DNA of 64,000 nt from Robiginitomaculum sp. (GCA_021647375.1 JAKIUV010000004.1:1-64000), one strand, 5' to 3'; counted from the first letter of the stretch, positions 35,863 to 46,174 are shown. The notes: generated by a model from the sequence alone, not told the origin. Numbers and translations are program-made.

Positions 35863-36324
35863 CTAACCCATCAAAAGCGCCTTAACTGCTGCGCCGGCTT
35901 TGCCCATATCCATGCGGCCCGCATATTCGGATTTTAGCTTGCCCATGACTTTGCCCATGTCTTTGAGGCAGGTGGCGTCTATGTCATTGACGGCTTGTTT
36001 GACGGCTTGTTCTAGCTCGTCGTCGCTTAGAGACGTTGGCATATATGTTTTGATGATTTCTATTTCGCCGCGTTCACGTTCGGCCAGTTCGGGACGGCCA
36101 TTTTCGTCGTAGATATTGGCGCTTTCAGTGCGTTGCTTGACCATTTTGGCCAGTAGAGACAAGATTTCCGCTTCGTCTATTCCGCCGGGATTATCGGTAG
36201 CCCGTGCGGCAATGTCCCGGTCTTTAACGGCTGCATTGACCAAGCGCAAAGTTGACAGGGTCAATTTGTCTTTGGCCTTCATGGCGGTCTTAATGCCGTC
36301 CGTAATGTCTGTTCGTAAGCTCAT
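35863..36324 (-). CDS. GatB/YqeY domain-containing protein
   Basis: A 153-residue protein with the YqeY pattern: 'DGIKTAMKAKDKLTLSTLRL' then VNAAVKDRDIAAR, 'LLAKMVKQRTESANIYDENG RPEL' region, and the C-terminal 'MGKVMGKLKSEYAGRMDMGK AG' motif (written here in two parts). The domain is the tRNA-binding tail found in GatB. Stand-alone members have an unclear role. It is convergent with the NTF2-like gene and divergent from carA, and commonly neighbours carA in alphaproteobacteria. Confidence 0.9.
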   Translation of the reverse strand: MSLRTDITDGIKTAMKAKDKLTLSTLRLVNAAVKDRDIAARATDNPGGIDEAEILSLLAKMVKQRTESANIYDENGRPELAERERGEIEIIKTYMPTSLSDDELEQAVKQAVNDIDATCLKDMGKVMGKLKSEYAGRMDMGKAGAAVKALLMG

Positions 36325-36464
36325 ATCCGTATCCGTATGTTTTTAAGCGGGCTTTATAGCGTATAATTCCTGCTTGTGTAGCAAATTTTCTTGACCCTGC
36401 CCGGACGCAGGCCTAACTAGCAGACGCACCGAATTCGTATTTGAATCAAAGGAAGCGGGTATGT

Positions 36465-37637
36465 ATGGATACGCAGACTAAAAATCAAGCCACAAAAGCA
36501 GATAAGCCCACAGGTGTTTTAGTGTTGGCCAGCGGCGACGTGTTTTACGGGCACGGCGCTGGTATGGTCGGTGATGCTTTGGGCGAAGTGTGTTTCAACA
36601 CTGCCATGACCGGATACCAAGAAATATTGACCGATCCGTCCTATGCCCAACAAATCGTGCTTTTTACCTTCCCCCATATCGGAAATACTGGCACTAATAG
36701 CGAGGACGAAGAGGCGGCCTGCACAGCGGCAATGGTTGCTGCACGCGGGGCTATTTTCCGTGAGAACATCACTAAACCATCTAATTACCGCAACGAAAAA
36801 CCACTAGGTGATTGGTTGGCGGACCGACGCATTGTTGGCCTAAGCGGTATCGACACCCGCGCCTTGACCGCGCATATCCGAGAAACCGGTATGCCGAGCG
36901 GCGTCATTGCTCACGCGCCGGACGGGGTCTTTGATATAGAGGCGCTAACCACCAAAGCACGCGGCTGGAACGGGTTGGAACATGCTGATTTAGCCAAAGA
37001 TGTTAGCACCAAGGAAAGCTATCAATGGAACGAGACCGGCTGGGATTGGGCAAATGGCTTTGGTAAATTAGGCGAAAATCCCAAACATGTTGTGGTCATT
37101 GATTACGGCACTAAGCGCAATATTCTGCGTTGTCTGGCTGATGCAGGCCTGCGCTCAACCGTCGTGCCCGCCGATATGACCGCCGCAGATATTTTGGCAC
37201 TTAGCCCGGACGGTATTGTCCTGTCCAACGGCCCGGGCGACCCTGCGGCGACAGGCGAATACGCAATCCCGATTGTCAAAGAATTAATCGGCAGCGCGCT
37301 ACCCGTAATGGGCATATGTTTGGGCCACCAGATTATGGCGCTGGCTTTGGGCGCAAAAACCCTGAAAATGGAACAAGGTCACCACGGAGCAAACCACCCA
37401 GTCAAAGATTTCGAAACTGGCAAAGTAGAGATTGTCTCTATGAACCACGGTTTTGCAGTCGATGCAGACACCCTACCGGATGATGTGATCGAGACCCATA
37501 AATCATTATTTGACGGCACTAATTGCGGGCTGCGCTTAAAAGACCGTCCGGTATTTTCCGTACAACACCACCCCGAGGCCAGCCCCGGCCCACGGGATAG
37601 TTTCTATCTGTTCGAGCGTTTTGCGGATCAGCTATAA
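36465..37637 (+). CDS. carA: Carbamoyl-phosphate synthase small subunit (glutaminase)
   Basis: 390 residues from the ATG at 36465, with AAAGGAAG about 10 bp upstream. The TTG at 36441 in the same frame is less likely. The N-terminal domain has '[20 protein letters not shown]' and '[20 protein letters not shown]'. The class I amidotransferase domain has the nucleophile Cys in [17 protein letters not shown] and the His-Glu pair in [17 protein letters not shown]. It supplies ammonia to CarB for pyrimidine and arginine synthesis. carB is not adjacent. Confidence 0.97.
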   Translation: MDTQTKNQATKADKPTGVLVLASGDVFYGHGAGMVGDALGEVCFNTAMTGYQEILTDPSYAQQIVLFTFPHIGNTGTNSEDEEAACTAAMVAARGAIFRENITKPSNYRNEKPLGDWLADRRIVGLSGIDTRALTAHIRETGMPSGVIAHAPDGVFDIEALTTKARGWNGLEHADLAKDVSTKESYQWNETGWDWANGFGKLGENPKHVVVIDYGTKRNILRCLADAGLRSTVVPADMTAADILALSPDGIVLSNGPGDPAATGEYAIPIVKELIGSALPVMGICLGHQIMALALGAKTLKMEQGHHGANHPVKDFETGKVEIVSMNHGFAVDADTLPDDVIETHKSLFDGTNCGLRLKDRPVFSVQHHPEASPGPRDSFYLFERFADQL

Positions 37638-37725
37638 GCCGCTCTAGTGCGACATTTTGGCTCTCGAATAATTTCTGGGTCTTCTTATGTATTTCATATG
37701 AAAAGCAAAAATCAGAGGAATATCT

Positions 37726-37989
37726 ATGTCACATATAAACCACAAATTAGCGTCCCAATTTCCGGAGCATAAGGAAAAAATAAAAATTTTGAAAAAGAAA
37801 GATCCACATTTTGCCAAATTAGCCAAACGCTATAGCCGCAATAATCGTAAAATCCAAGCTTATGAAGGCGGCGTAAAATCCACTTCCGATTTTCACATGG
37901 AAGAACTGAAGAAAAAGCGGCTATTTTTGCTGGATATTATCAACCACATTTTGGTCAATACGGACGATAAAGGCAATCAGGCTCTATAA
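37726..37989 (+). CDS. YdcH/DUF465 family small coiled-coil protein
   Basis: An 87-residue protein: 'NHKLASQFPEHKEKIKILKK' then KDPHFAKLAKRYSRNNRKI and 'HMEELKKKRLFLLDIINHIL'. This is the DUF465 helical hairpin with the conserved 'HF..L...Y...n..I' core. It is predicted cytosolic and fully helical. A clear terminator follows 11 bp after the stop, so it is probably monocistronic. Function is unknown. Confidence 0.85.
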   Translation: MSHINHKLASQFPEHKEKIKILKKKDPHFAKLAKRYSRNNRKIQAYEGGVKSTSDFHMEELKKKRLFLLDIINHILVNTDDKGNQAL

Positions 37990-38000
37990 GTGGTTACAAA

Positions 38001-38034
38001 AAAACCGCCCTCTCATTATATGAAGGGCGGTTTT
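38001..38034. terminator. Rho-independent terminator, probably bidirectional
   Basis: AAAACCGCCCT pairs with AGGGCGGTTTT with a 12-nt loop, between the YdcH gene and the convergent YegP-like gene. A- and T-tracts flank both sides, so it can end transcripts from both directions. Confidence 0.85.
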
Positions 38035-38056
38035 AATATTTAGCTTTGTTGTCAAA

Positions 38057-38386
38057 TTACATGCCGTTGCGTTCGGCGTTTGATTTGCAATCTGCTTTGG
38101 ATTTATAGCTTTCGGAACTCGCGCCCGTCACTTCACCGTTAACGGCGGTTCGGCGCCAGCGGTGCTCGCCGCGTTTATCTGTATAAAGATCCCACTTGTC
38201 TTTACTGCCAAGGCCTTTGGGGTTGCCTTTATACCCGTGGCGTTCCGCATTTGCGGTACAGCTGGATTTGCCCGTGTAACCTTCGCAAGACGAGCCAACA
38301 ATATTGCCGTTACTTGCCTTGCGGCGCCAGCGATGCTCGCCGCGTTTGTCGTTATAGAATTCCCATTTATCGTTTTCACCTGCCAT
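38057..38386 (-). CDS. YegP/DUF1508 family protein, tandem repeat
   Basis: A 109-residue protein made of two DUF1508 repeats: KWEFYNDKRGEHRWRRKASN and KWDLYTDKRGEHRWRRTAVN, each followed by G-x-(I/V)-(V/T)-G-(S/A)-S and a 'Y..K..C..NAERHG/NG' tail. This doubled form is the standard YegP architecture. One Cys pair occurs per repeat region. Function is poorly defined. The protein is small, basic and cytosolic. Confidence 0.9.
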   Translation of the reverse strand: MAGENDKWEFYNDKRGEHRWRRKASNGNIVGSSCEGYTGKSSCTANAERHGYKGNPKGLGSKDKWDLYTDKRGEHRWRRTAVNGEVTGASSESYKSKADCKSNAERNGM

Positions 38387-38512
38387 AAAATTCCCCTAAT
38401 CAGAGTGTTGTTACCGGATCGTGCGCCCGGATATGGGGATACGCATACACTAAAAATACCAATTGGGAAAGTGGCAAAGGCGAAAAAATATTTCCGGGCG
38501 ATTATGAAGTGG

Positions 38513-39196
38513 TTATGTGGCTTTTACAGGGCCTGTGGACACAGCAACCATAGCGGCGCGCAGGGTGCGGTCACCCAATGTAAAGCCGTTTTGCATGACC
38601 TGAGCGACATCGCCTTTGGTCTCGTCTGACGGAATTTGCGCTACGGCTTGGTGGACAGTGGGGTCGAACTTTGAACCTTGTCCGGGTACGGATTTAATGC
38701 CGTGGCGGGCAAAGACTGCGATCAAATCTTTTTCGGTTAGCTCTAAGCCCTCTAACAAATTCTTGGCATTATCACCGAGCGCACCACGGGCTTTTTCGTC
38801 AATATTTGACAAAGCTCGTGATAAATTATCCGACACGGACAGCATATCTGCGGCAAAACGTTCCACTGCATAAATGCTGGCTGCGCGCACTTCGCGCTCG
38901 GAGCGTTTTTGGATATTTTGGGTTTCGGCCATGGCGCGCAGGACTTGATCCTTGGCGGCAGCCAGTTCAGTTTCCAATTCCTCTATGCGTAGTTTTTGGG
39001 TTTCGGCTTCGCTAAGCACCGGAGAAGGTTCTGGGGAAAGTTCCGGTGAAAGTTCAGGTGCGGTTTCAGCATTGCCTTTTTTGCCTGCGGCCTCTCGGTC
39101 AGCGACAGCTTTCGTCGCTTTTTCGATTTGGGCTTGCAGTGCATCCAGCTCCGCATCGGTGGGCATTGTGTCTTTAGGCTTATTTTCTTCGCTCAT
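38513..39196 (-). CDS. grpE: Nucleotide exchange factor GrpE
   Basis: A 227-residue protein. A long charged coiled coil (about 30-95) is followed by the GrpE head: 'VERFAADMLSVSDNLSRALS', 'GLELTEKDLIAVFARHGIKS' then VPGQGSKFDPTVHQAV, and 'QVMQNGFTLGDRTLRAAMVA'. An unusual Pro/Glu repeat (ELSPELSPEPSPVLSE) precedes the coil. GrpE releases ADP from DnaK. The gene follows hrcA by 10 bp in the same operon, a common heat-shock arrangement. Confidence 0.95.
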   Translation of the reverse strand: MSEENKPKDTMPTDAELDALQAQIEKATKAVADREAAGKKGNAETAPELSPELSPEPSPVLSEAETQKLRIEELETELAAAKDQVLRAMAETQNIQKRSEREVRAASIYAVERFAADMLSVSDNLSRALSNIDEKARGALGDNAKNLLEGLELTEKDLIAVFARHGIKSVPGQGSKFDPTVHQAVAQIPSDETKGDVAQVMQNGFTLGDRTLRAAMVAVSTGPVKAT

Positions 39197-39206
39197 TGTT
39201 TTGTCC

Positions 39207-40322
39207 TTACTTATCCATTTTATTCATGTGTAACATTTTGCCAATCACCGAGGCCGTATAATCGACCATGGGAATGACCCGTGCATAATTTAATCTCGTC
39301 GGCCCTATTATCCCAAGGGCACCAATAATATTTTGGTTCGTGTCTTTATAGGGCGCAACCACAACCGATGAGCCGGACAAAGAAAATAACGGGTTTTCAG
39401 CGCCGATAAATATCCTGACCCCTTCGGCCTGTTCCGCCTTGTCCAGCAGGTCTATAAGCTCTTCCTTACGTTCCAAATCTTCAAATAAAAGTCTTATACG
39501 TTCCAAATCGGATTGCGCAGCCCCATTGTCAAGGCCGCTGTCCAGAAGATGTGCCTGTCCGCGAACAATTAATGTACGTTTTGTTGATGTTTTCTCTTCT
39601 CCGCTCCATTCCGCGATACCAAGCTTAACCAATCCGGCAGCAGAAGTTTCCAAAGCCGCTTGTCCGGCCTCGATCTCGGCCAGAATATCTGCCCGTGTTT
39701 CGAGTAGCCTTTTCCCCTTAAGCCGAGCTGATAAAAAATTCCCGGCCCGCTCCAGCGCCGACGGCATCAGCCCCACGGGCACATCCATAATCCGGTTTTC
39801 CACTTGCCCGTCTGCGTAAACTAGAACTGCCAGAGCCTGACCACCATCAAGCCCGACAAATTCCACATGGCGCAAATACCCGCTTTGGCTATCGGGGACA
39901 GACGGTGCCAAGACTAGCCCCGCCCCGCCCGCAAGCCCGGCCAGAGCCTTTGATGCTTTTTCCAAAACTGCCGGGGTGCGCATATCCCGGCCAGCCAATT
40001 GGGCATCAATAGAACTGCGCTCGGACTTACTCAAATCACCAATTTCCAACAGGCCGTCCACGAACAAACGAAGCCCCTGATGGGTCGGCATTTTCCCCGC
40101 GCTAATATGCGCCGATGACAGCAAGCCCAAAGACGCCAATTCTGCCATAGTATTGCGAATAGACGCAGACGATAAACCCGAACGTCCCTTGTTCATCTTG
40201 GCGAGCGCACCAGAGCCAACGGGGTCGCCAGTTTCAAGATAGTTTTCGACAATATCCTTAAACACCAACCGCGCCCGAGCATCGAGATCTGATAGAGCCA
40301 AGGATGTAGACTGAAAATTCAT
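39207..40322 (-). CDS. hrcA: Heat-inducible transcription repressor HrcA
   Basis: 371 residues. The N-terminal winged helix contains 'FKDIVENYLETGDPVGSGAL' and 'LSSASIRNTMAELASLGLLS'. The C-terminal part has 'RIFIGAENPLFSLSGSSVVV' and 'GALGIIGPTRLNYARVIPMV' then DYTASVIGKML. HrcA represses chaperone operons through CIRCE elements. I saw no CIRCE palindrome in the 124-bp gap upstream, so autoregulation is not evident. It is divergent from rph, the conserved alphaproteobacterial arrangement. Confidence 0.95.
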   Translation of the reverse strand: MNFQSTSLALSDLDARARLVFKDIVENYLETGDPVGSGALAKMNKGRSGLSSASIRNTMAELASLGLLSSAHISAGKMPTHQGLRLFVDGLLEIGDLSKSERSSIDAQLAGRDMRTPAVLEKASKALAGLAGGAGLVLAPSVPDSQSGYLRHVEFVGLDGGQALAVLVYADGQVENRIMDVPVGLMPSALERAGNFLSARLKGKRLLETRADILAEIEAGQAALETSAAGLVKLGIAEWSGEEKTSTKRTLIVRGQAHLLDSGLDNGAAQSDLERIRLLFEDLERKEELIDLLDKAEQAEGVRIFIGAENPLFSLSGSSVVVAPYKDTNQNIIGALGIIGPTRLNYARVIPMVDYTASVIGKMLHMNKMDK

Positions 40323-40446
40323 CGGAGAACTATTAACGGGTTACGCCGCATTTGCAAAGCAAAGAGACATGGAAACACCATAATAATCCTTGGTTATATT
40401 TCGCGGATAAGTTAGTGCTATCACCAACTTAAATTAGGAAAATACT

Positions 40447-41166
40447 ATGCGCCCCAATGACCGTGCTCTCGACCAACTTCGTGATATTACTATTGAAACA
40501 GGTGTTTCACCATATGCGGAGGGGTCTTGTTTGATTAAATGTGGCAATACGCATATTTTGTGTACGGCCAGTGTTGACCCGGGTGTGCCGCGTTGGCTTA
40601 AAGGGCGGGGCAAAGGCTGGGTGACGGCGGAATACGGTATGTTGCCGCGCTCGACCCATACAAGAATGCGCCGCGAAGCCACCAAGTCCGGGCAAGGCGG
40701 GCGCACTATGGAAATCCAGCGCCTTATCGGGCGGTCTTTGCGGGCTGGGGTGGATATGAAACTCTTGGGCGAGCGGCAGATCATTCTGGACTGCGATGTT
40801 ATTCAGGCTGATGGCGGTACACGTACCGCGTCCATTACCGGGGCATGGGTTGCCCTGAAACTGGCGATTAATTATTTGATGGAAGAGGGGGTGTTGGAAA
40901 TTGACCCAATCACCGACCAAGTCGCCGCCGTATCGTGCGGTATTGTCGAGAACACATGTAGGCTCGACCTGGAATACTTAGAAGACAGCGCCGCACAGAC
41001 CGACGCCAATTTTGTCCTGTCCAGCACGGGCGGTATCATAGAAATCCAAGCCAGCGCCGAAGATACGCCGTTCGCGGCAGACGAATTTACCGAGCTTATG
41101 CGGTTGGCGGGTAAAGGTGTTGACGAATTATGTGCCGCGCAATTGGCTGCGATTGAAGTCAAATAA
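40447..41166 (+). CDS. rph: Ribonuclease PH
   Basis: 239 residues, standard length, with AGGA just before the ATG. Motifs include [20 protein letters not shown], '[20 protein letters not shown]' and the phosphate-binding '[20 protein letters not shown]'. The core '[20 protein letters not shown]' then AWVAL is near invariant. It trims tRNA 3' ends phosphorolytically. It is divergent from hrcA. An inverted repeat (41168-41258) sits directly after its stop. Confidence 0.97.
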   Translation: MRPNDRALDQLRDITIETGVSPYAEGSCLIKCGNTHILCTASVDPGVPRWLKGRGKGWVTAEYGMLPRSTHTRMRREATKSGQGGRTMEIQRLIGRSLRAGVDMKLLGERQIILDCDVIQADGGTRTASITGAWVALKLAINYLMEEGVLEIDPITDQVAAVSCGIVENTCRLDLEYLEDSAAQTDANFVLSSTGGIIEIQASAEDTPFAADEFTELMRLAGKGVDELCAAQLAAIEVK

Positions 41167-41167
41167 A

Positions 41168-41258
41168 TGTAGGGTGGATTAGCGCCCTTTGCGCGTAATC
41201 CACCATGAGTAACTATTAATGTTTGCGGTGGATTACGCTATCGCTAATCCACCCTACA
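41168..41258. repeat. 91-bp inverted repeat element between rph and holA
   Basis: The ends are perfect 17-bp inverted repeats: TGTAGGGTGGATTAGCG and CGCTAATCCACCCTACA. Inner arms GCGTAATCCACC and GGTGGATTACGC extend the palindrome to a short unique centre. This GTAGGGTGGATTA-type hairpin is found scattered in many bacterial genomes. It lies between convergent genes, so it may also serve as a bidirectional transcript end. Confidence 0.8.
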
Positions 41259-41264
41259 AGATAA

Positions 41265-42320
41265 TTACCGCTGTCTCCGCGACGCATAACTCGACAGCGC
41301 GATTAACAACCGCCCGATCAATGCTTCCACGGGTGCGCCTGTGGACTTCATGCTTTTCTCGGTCTCTAGGCTTTGAGATATAGCCCGCGCCAAAGCCGTC
41401 TCCGGCCAAATGCGCAGGGCAGTGCCGAAAGCATTTTTGCGCATGACAAATACGGGCGGGCGTAATCCGCGCATGGCTTCGTCGGCGCTGCTCCCCGACG
41501 CCATAGCGGCGGAAGCCTGGTGCAGGCGGACAATATGGCGCTGTAGGGCGGCGAGTACAGAATGGGGGTTTATCTTACCGGCCAAAGCCCGGCGCAAACT
41601 GGCATCCATGGTTTTCAAATTACCCGCCATAGCGTCGAAAACAATATCGTCTAGCCCGGCAGAGCCTGCGCCGCCTATGAGGATTTTAATATCCGCCAAT
41701 GTGACTTTGGCGCCCTCCTCAGAGCCATAGCCTTTATACAGAGCCAGTTTCTCAATTTCGGAACGTGCCATACGGCGGTCGCCCTCTAACAAAGGCACCA
41801 AAGCGTCCAGCGCATCGGTGTCTATACCAATGTTTAAATCCCGAAGCGATGTGCGTACCATGCCTGCAATATCGGCTTGGCTATCGGCGTAGCAGGCAAT
41901 GGCGGCGAAATGTTTGGCGCCCTCGAAGGCTTTACGGATGGCTGAGCGCGGGGTCATGTCGCCTGCTTCGATGATGAGTTTTGCCGCACAGGTGTCGGGT
42001 CTGGCATCCAGAGCTTTGATGGTTTTGGCTATGGCTGCCGCGTTTCTTTCGTGGGACAAGCGCAGGCGGATCAACCTTGCGTCGCCGAGCAAGCTTTGCG
42101 CGACCATTTCGTCGGCCAACCTCGCCGGGTCACCGGATAGGTCGTCGGCGGAAAGGACAGTGGTGGAAAATGGATCGTCCGGATTGGGGCTGAATTTCTT
42201 GGCAATCGCATCGGCGCGTTCGGCACATAGTCCGGCGTCGGGGCCAAAGAGGAGTACGCCGGGGCAATCTGCGGGCGGGGACTTTATCCAACTACGGGCG
42301 CGCGCACCCGCCAGTTTCAT
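41265..42320 (-). CDS. holA: DNA polymerase III subunit delta
   Basis: A 351-residue AAA+ clamp-loader subunit: 'GVLLFGPDAGLCAERADAIA' is the degenerate first strand-loop without Walker A. Further blocks are 'LADEMVAQSLLGDARLIRLR', 'LVPLLEGDRRMARSEIEKLA' then LYKGYG, and 'VFDAMAGNLKTMDASLRRAL'. Delta opens the beta clamp. The start overlaps the lptE stop by 4 bp, so leuS-lptE-holA form one transcription unit, as in other alphaproteobacteria. Confidence 0.93.
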   Translation of the reverse strand: MKLAGARARSWIKSPPADCPGVLLFGPDAGLCAERADAIAKKFSPNPDDPFSTTVLSADDLSGDPARLADEMVAQSLLGDARLIRLRLSHERNAAAIAKTIKALDARPDTCAAKLIIEAGDMTPRSAIRKAFEGAKHFAAIACYADSQADIAGMVRTSLRDLNIGIDTDALDALVPLLEGDRRMARSEIEKLALYKGYGSEEGAKVTLADIKILIGGAGSAGLDDIVFDAMAGNLKTMDASLRRALAGKINPHSVLAALQRHIVRLHQASAAMASGSSADEAMRGLRPPVFVMRKNAFGTALRIWPETALARAISQSLETEKSMKSTGAPVEALIGRLLIALSSYASRRQR

Positions 42321-42817
42321 TTCGCCTCACTACTGGCCTGATAACTGGCCAGTCTGGCTATGATACGGTCTGCGGCCTCGGAGGCGACTTGTTCTTCGGC
42401 GTTGGCTTGCGCCGCTACCGTACCATAAGGGTCGCGCGGTGCGCCGTAGGTTGAGATCGCCCGCACTTCGCTGCGGTAAACTATATCGCCAGTTTTGGCA
42501 TCGACCAATTCGAACTCGGCATCCATGACCAAATCATATCGGGAAGCCACATCGTCGGCACCTATACCCAAGCTTTTACGGCGGGATTCGGGTGTTATTC
42601 TTAATATATAAGGTGTGGCGCGATTGTCGCCCATACGGTCACGCAGGGCTTGCGCCAGTAAAAAGTTTATTTTGTCATTGGCCTGCATTTCCACACGGAT
42701 GTTTTTCATACTGACGCCCGTGCCGCCAAAGGCAGTGGGCGCGTGCATGGGCTTAAAGCCGCAAGCGGTTAGGGTGAGTGCGGTCGCCAAGATTAGTCCA
42801 GTGCGTAGTATTTTCAT
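42317..42817 (-). CDS. lptE: LPS-assembly lipoprotein LptE
   Basis: A 166-residue protein with a lipoprotein signal ending LTLTACGFKPMH (Cys at about 19). The body has 'KINFLLAQALRDRMGDNRAT' and 'YDLVMDAEFELVDAKTGDIV', typical of alphaproteobacterial LptE (formerly RlpB-like). It plugs the LptD barrel in the outer membrane for lipopolysaccharide export. It lies in the conserved leuS-lptE-holA order. Its ribosome binding site abuts the repeat at 42823-42926. Confidence 0.9.
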   Translation of the reverse strand: MKILRTGLILATALTLTACGFKPMHAPTAFGGTGVSMKNIRVEMQANDKINFLLAQALRDRMGDNRATPYILRITPESRRKSLGIGADDVASRYDLVMDAEFELVDAKTGDIVYRSEVRAISTYGAPRDPYGTVAAQANAEEQVASEAADRIIARLASYQASSEAK

Positions 42818-42822
42818 CGCTA

Positions 42823-42926
42823 TCTCCTTTTTATATCGCTCACGGCAATGCGCGAAAAGCGCACGCCTACGCGGGTGCGGCGCATTAGCGCCGACGGGCG
42901 GTCGCCCTTGCGGTACATCGCGTTCA
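42823..42926 (-). repeat. Leader repeat upstream of lptE
   Basis: Read on the minus strand this is TGAACGCGATGTACCG, then CAAGGGCGACCGCCCGTCGG, AGGCGTGCGC, GCGCATTGCCGTGAGCGATA and TAAAAAGGAGA. It matches the sucB leader (34062-34175) in order and orientation relative to the downstream gene. The AAAAAGGAGA at its 3' end is the lptE Shine-Dalgarno. It fills nearly all of the leuS-lptE gap. Confidence 0.7.
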
Positions 42927-42936
42927 ATGAATGCAC

Positions 42937-45507
42937 CTAATTCGCCACTATATTGATTATACGGCCTGGGACAACGATGATTTTTCTTATGGTTTTATCA
43001 GACAGATATTCGGTGATGCGCGGGTGTGCCAGTGCCAGTTTTTCTACATCATCTTTGCTTGCCGCCTTGGCCACAGAAATTTCAGCGCGGCGTTTACCGT
43101 TGACCTGTATGGGCATAGTTATTTCGTCTTCTACCAACATGGCCGGATCAGCCTCAGGCCACGGTGCATCACAGACCAGACCTTCGCCGCCGAGATGCGC
43201 CCAACATTCTTCGGCTAGATGCGGCATGAACGGTGCGATGACGCGAACCAATATGCTCATGCCTTCAATTTTTGCGGCATCATTATCAGTGTATTTTTTC
43301 AGAGCGTTAACGGTTTCGTAAATCTGCGCCACCGACGTGTTGAAGCGGAAATTGTCAATACCGTCCGTGATTTTGGCGGTGGCTTTGTGGACAGAGCGGC
43401 GTAAATCCAGAGCGGCTCCGGCCAAATCGTCCGTAGACCCTATAGACTGCAAACTGTTCTCTGGTGTTTCCGAAATAGCCGCCCAAACCTTGTTGGCAAA
43501 GCGCCATGCGCCGAGCGCACCAGCATCCGTCCATTCCACGTCCCGTTCGGGCGGGCTGTCGGAGAGCATGAACCAGCGGGCTACATCGGCACCATAACCC
43601 TCGATAATATCGTGGGGGTCAATGACGTTTTTCTTGGACTTGGACATTTTCTCAACCGCGCCGCGTGTGATAGACGAACCCGTATCCATATGCACCAGCT
43701 TGCCGTCTTTTTCGGTCACATCGGCAGGCATGACAAATTGACCATCTGCGTCCGTAAAGACCGCATGATTGACCATGCCTTGGGTGAACAAGCCTTTGAA
43801 CGGCTCACCGTTCGGTAAATCCAACAGGCCGCAATCGCGAAGAGCGCGGGTGAAGAACCGCGCATAGAGCAAATGTAAAATAGCGTGCTCGACCCCGCCG
43901 ATATATTGGTCAACGGGGAGCCACTTACTGGCGGCGGCGTTATCAAATGGACGGTCATCAGTAGAGCCGCCAGCAAACCTTGCGAAATACCAAGAGCTAT
44001 CAATAAATGTGTCCAGCGTATCGGTCTCGCGGGTCGCAGGTTTGCCGCAGTTTGGACAGTCCACATGTTTCCATGTTGCATGACGGTCGAGCGGATTACC
44101 GGGAATGTCAAAACTAACATCGTCCGGTAGTTCGACAGGCAGGTCGGCTACAGGCACAGGCACCGCACCGCAATCATCACAATGAATAATAGGAATCGGA
44201 CAACCCCAATAGCGTTGCCGCGACACACCCCAATCACGTAGGCGGTAAGTGACTTGTTTGGTGCCTGCGCCAAGCTTTTCCAATTCGGCTATTGCCGCAG
44301 AAATACCGTCGTCAACACCCATACCGTCAAGGAAACGGGAGTTAATCAATTTACCGGGACCGACAAAAGCTTCGTCGCCAACTTCATATGTGTCCGGGTT
44401 TTCGCCTTCAGGTAAAACCACGGCAGGCACAGGCAAGCCGTATTTCCGTGCAAAATCCAAATCCCGTTGGTCATGGGCCGGACAGCCAAATATCGCGCCC
44501 GTGCCGTAGCCCATCAGCACGAAATTTGCCGCATATACAGGTAAGGTAATACTATCATCAAAGGGATGCTTAACCCGTAGACCCGTATCCACGCCGAGCT
44601 TCTCGGCTTTTTCAACTGCCGCCGCCGTACTGCCCATAAGGGTACAAGCTTTTGCCAATTCTTCGAGCGCGGTATTATCCGGCGTCAATGATTTGATTAA
44701 GGGATGGTCATAGGCAAGCGCCACAAAACTAGCGCCAAACAAAGTATCAGGGCGTGTCGTGTAGACTTCAATGCTGTCACATGCTTCCGGCGCGACGCCA
44801 TCAAACTCAAACCTAAACTGCGCACCCTCTGAGCGGCCAATCCAGTTTTTCTGCATAGTGCGGACTTTTTCTGGCCACTCTGTGAGCGTATCCAGAGCTG
44901 CATCTAAATCCTCTGCATATTTCGTGATCTTGAAAAACCATTGGTTTAGCTCTTTGGTCTCGACCTCTGCACCGGAGCGCCAGCCTTTGCCGTCTATCAC
45001 TTGCTCATTGGCCAGCACGGTCATATCGACCGGATCCCAATTGACCTTGGCGGTCTTTCTATACACCAAATCGTTTTCCATAAATTTCAGGAATATGGCT
45101 TGTTGCTGTTTATAATAGGCCACATCACAAGTGGCGAATTCCCGGCTCCAATCCAGCGCAAAACCGAGCCTTTGCAAAGGGGCTTTCATGGCTTCGATAT
45201 TGGCGTATGTCCATTCTTTTGGGTGACCACCGATAGCCATAGCCGCGTTCTCGGCTGGCATGCCAAATGCATCCCAACCCATGGGGTGCAGGACTTCAAA
45301 ACCGCAAGCTCGTTTATAGCGCGCGATCACATCGCCCATAGCATAATTGCGCACATGACCCATATGAATACGCCCGCTGGGATAGGGGAACATTTCTAGG
45401 GCAAAGTATTTAGGCTTGGTAGAATTATCGTCAGCCTCAAAGACGTGGCCTGCGTCCCATGCGGCCTGCCACCTAGGCTCTACTTCCGCCGCATTATATC
45501 TGGACAT
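42937..45507 (-). CDS. leuS: Leucyl-tRNA synthetase
   Basis: 856 residues. The class I HIGH motif is present as [15 protein letters not shown] and the KMSKS motif as [16 protein letters not shown]. The editing domain lies in between, including [20 protein letters not shown]. The anticodon-binding and C-terminal domains end '[20 protein letters not shown]'. It charges tRNA-Leu. It heads the minus-strand operon leuS-lptE-holA, and a lipoprotein gene of the DUF3576 family is 30 bp upstream. Confidence 0.98.
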   Translation of the reverse strand: MSRYNAAEVEPRWQAAWDAGHVFEADDNSTKPKYFALEMFPYPSGRIHMGHVRNYAMGDVIARYKRACGFEVLHPMGWDAFGMPAENAAMAIGGHPKEWTYANIEAMKAPLQRLGFALDWSREFATCDVAYYKQQQAIFLKFMENDLVYRKTAKVNWDPVDMTVLANEQVIDGKGWRSGAEVETKELNQWFFKITKYAEDLDAALDTLTEWPEKVRTMQKNWIGRSEGAQFRFEFDGVAPEACDSIEVYTTRPDTLFGASFVALAYDHPLIKSLTPDNTALEELAKACTLMGSTAAAVEKAEKLGVDTGLRVKHPFDDSITLPVYAANFVLMGYGTGAIFGCPAHDQRDLDFARKYGLPVPAVVLPEGENPDTYEVGDEAFVGPGKLINSRFLDGMGVDDGISAAIAELEKLGAGTKQVTYRLRDWGVSRQRYWGCPIPIIHCDDCGAVPVPVADLPVELPDDVSFDIPGNPLDRHATWKHVDCPNCGKPATRETDTLDTFIDSSWYFARFAGGSTDDRPFDNAAASKWLPVDQYIGGVEHAILHLLYARFFTRALRDCGLLDLPNGEPFKGLFTQGMVNHAVFTDADGQFVMPADVTEKDGKLVHMDTGSSITRGAVEKMSKSKKNVIDPHDIIEGYGADVARWFMLSDSPPERDVEWTDAGALGAWRFANKVWAAISETPENSLQSIGSTDDLAGAALDLRRSVHKATAKITDGIDNFRFNTSVAQIYETVNALKKYTDNDAAKIEGMSILVRVIAPFMPHLAEECWAHLGGEGLVCDAPWPEADPAMLVEDEITMPIQVNGKRRAEISVAKAASKDDVEKLALAHPRITEYLSDKTIRKIIVVPGRIINIVAN

Positions 45508-45537
45508 GGTTTTTCCCTGTCTTATGGCTATAGGTAA

Positions 45538-46029
45538 TTATTCGTCGACGGTGGCTATGTAAAGCTGGCGCGCGCGGGTCAGTATTGAGTTTTCAATTGA
45601 ACGAGCCGTGTCGGCATCTACGGAGGCGTCGTTCCAGCCATTTGCACTACGGACTTGCTTGAAGATCGAAACTTTGAGTGCATCAGCGCGTAGATTTGTA
45701 TCCAGAATATAGACATTGGCTTTAAACCGCTCATTGGGCGCTTGCGGGGAGGCATACCAGTCGGTGATGATAACGCCGCCGAACGGGTCAATTTCAGAGA
45801 GTGGCATAAAGTTCAGGGTTTCCAGCGAAGCCCGCCATAAAAACTCGTTCACACCCATACGCGGCGCGGCACGGCTCGTTTTTGCGCGGCTTGTATAGCT
45901 GGCGTCTTTACCCACAGGAACAGGGTCGGCACCAGGTAACATATTGGTGACGCGGGTCATGGTTTGGCACCCGGTTAAGCTCACGACGAGGGTAGCACCC
46001 AGAACGATTTTGGTCAAAATAGACGACAT
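45538..46029 (-). CDS. DUF3576 family lipoprotein
   Basis: About 163 residues from the ATG at 46029, which has GGAGAA 6 bp upstream. A longer in-frame start at 46065 lacks one. The signal ends VVSLTGCQTM (lipobox Cys). The body shows the DUF3576 core: 'GVNEFLWRASLETLNFMPLS' then EIDPFGGVIITDWYASP and 'NERFKANVYILDTNLRADAL'. The family is nearly always upstream of leuS in alphaproteobacteria, as here, so a link to LptE or outer-membrane assembly is plausible. Confidence 0.88.
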   Translation of the reverse strand: MSSILTKIVLGATLVVSLTGCQTMTRVTNMLPGADPVPVGKDASYTSRAKTSRAAPRMGVNEFLWRASLETLNFMPLSEIDPFGGVIITDWYASPQAPNERFKANVYILDTNLRADALKVSIFKQVRSANGWNDASVDADTARSIENSILTRARQLYIATVDE

Positions 46030-46174
46030 ATATATTCTCCAATTGGCGTACAACAATGTATCCACGCCTCAATTCAGCCCGCGTTATAACACGTAGATTT
46101 CACAGTGATAGTCCCTTTGCCACAAAATAATGGGCTAAAACTATAAATAATCGTAAGGTCAGGCGCTCAATTGT

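Noticed and set aside
36391..36419. TTGACC-N17-TAACTA as the carA promoter
   Set aside because: The -35 and spacing fit, but the -10 matches the consensus at only two of six positions. Too weak to list.
40323..40446. CIRCE element expected near hrcA
   Set aside because: I looked for TTAGCACTC-N9-GAGTGCTAA in the hrcA-rph gap and found only the partial TTAGTGCTA, so no CIRCE is claimed.
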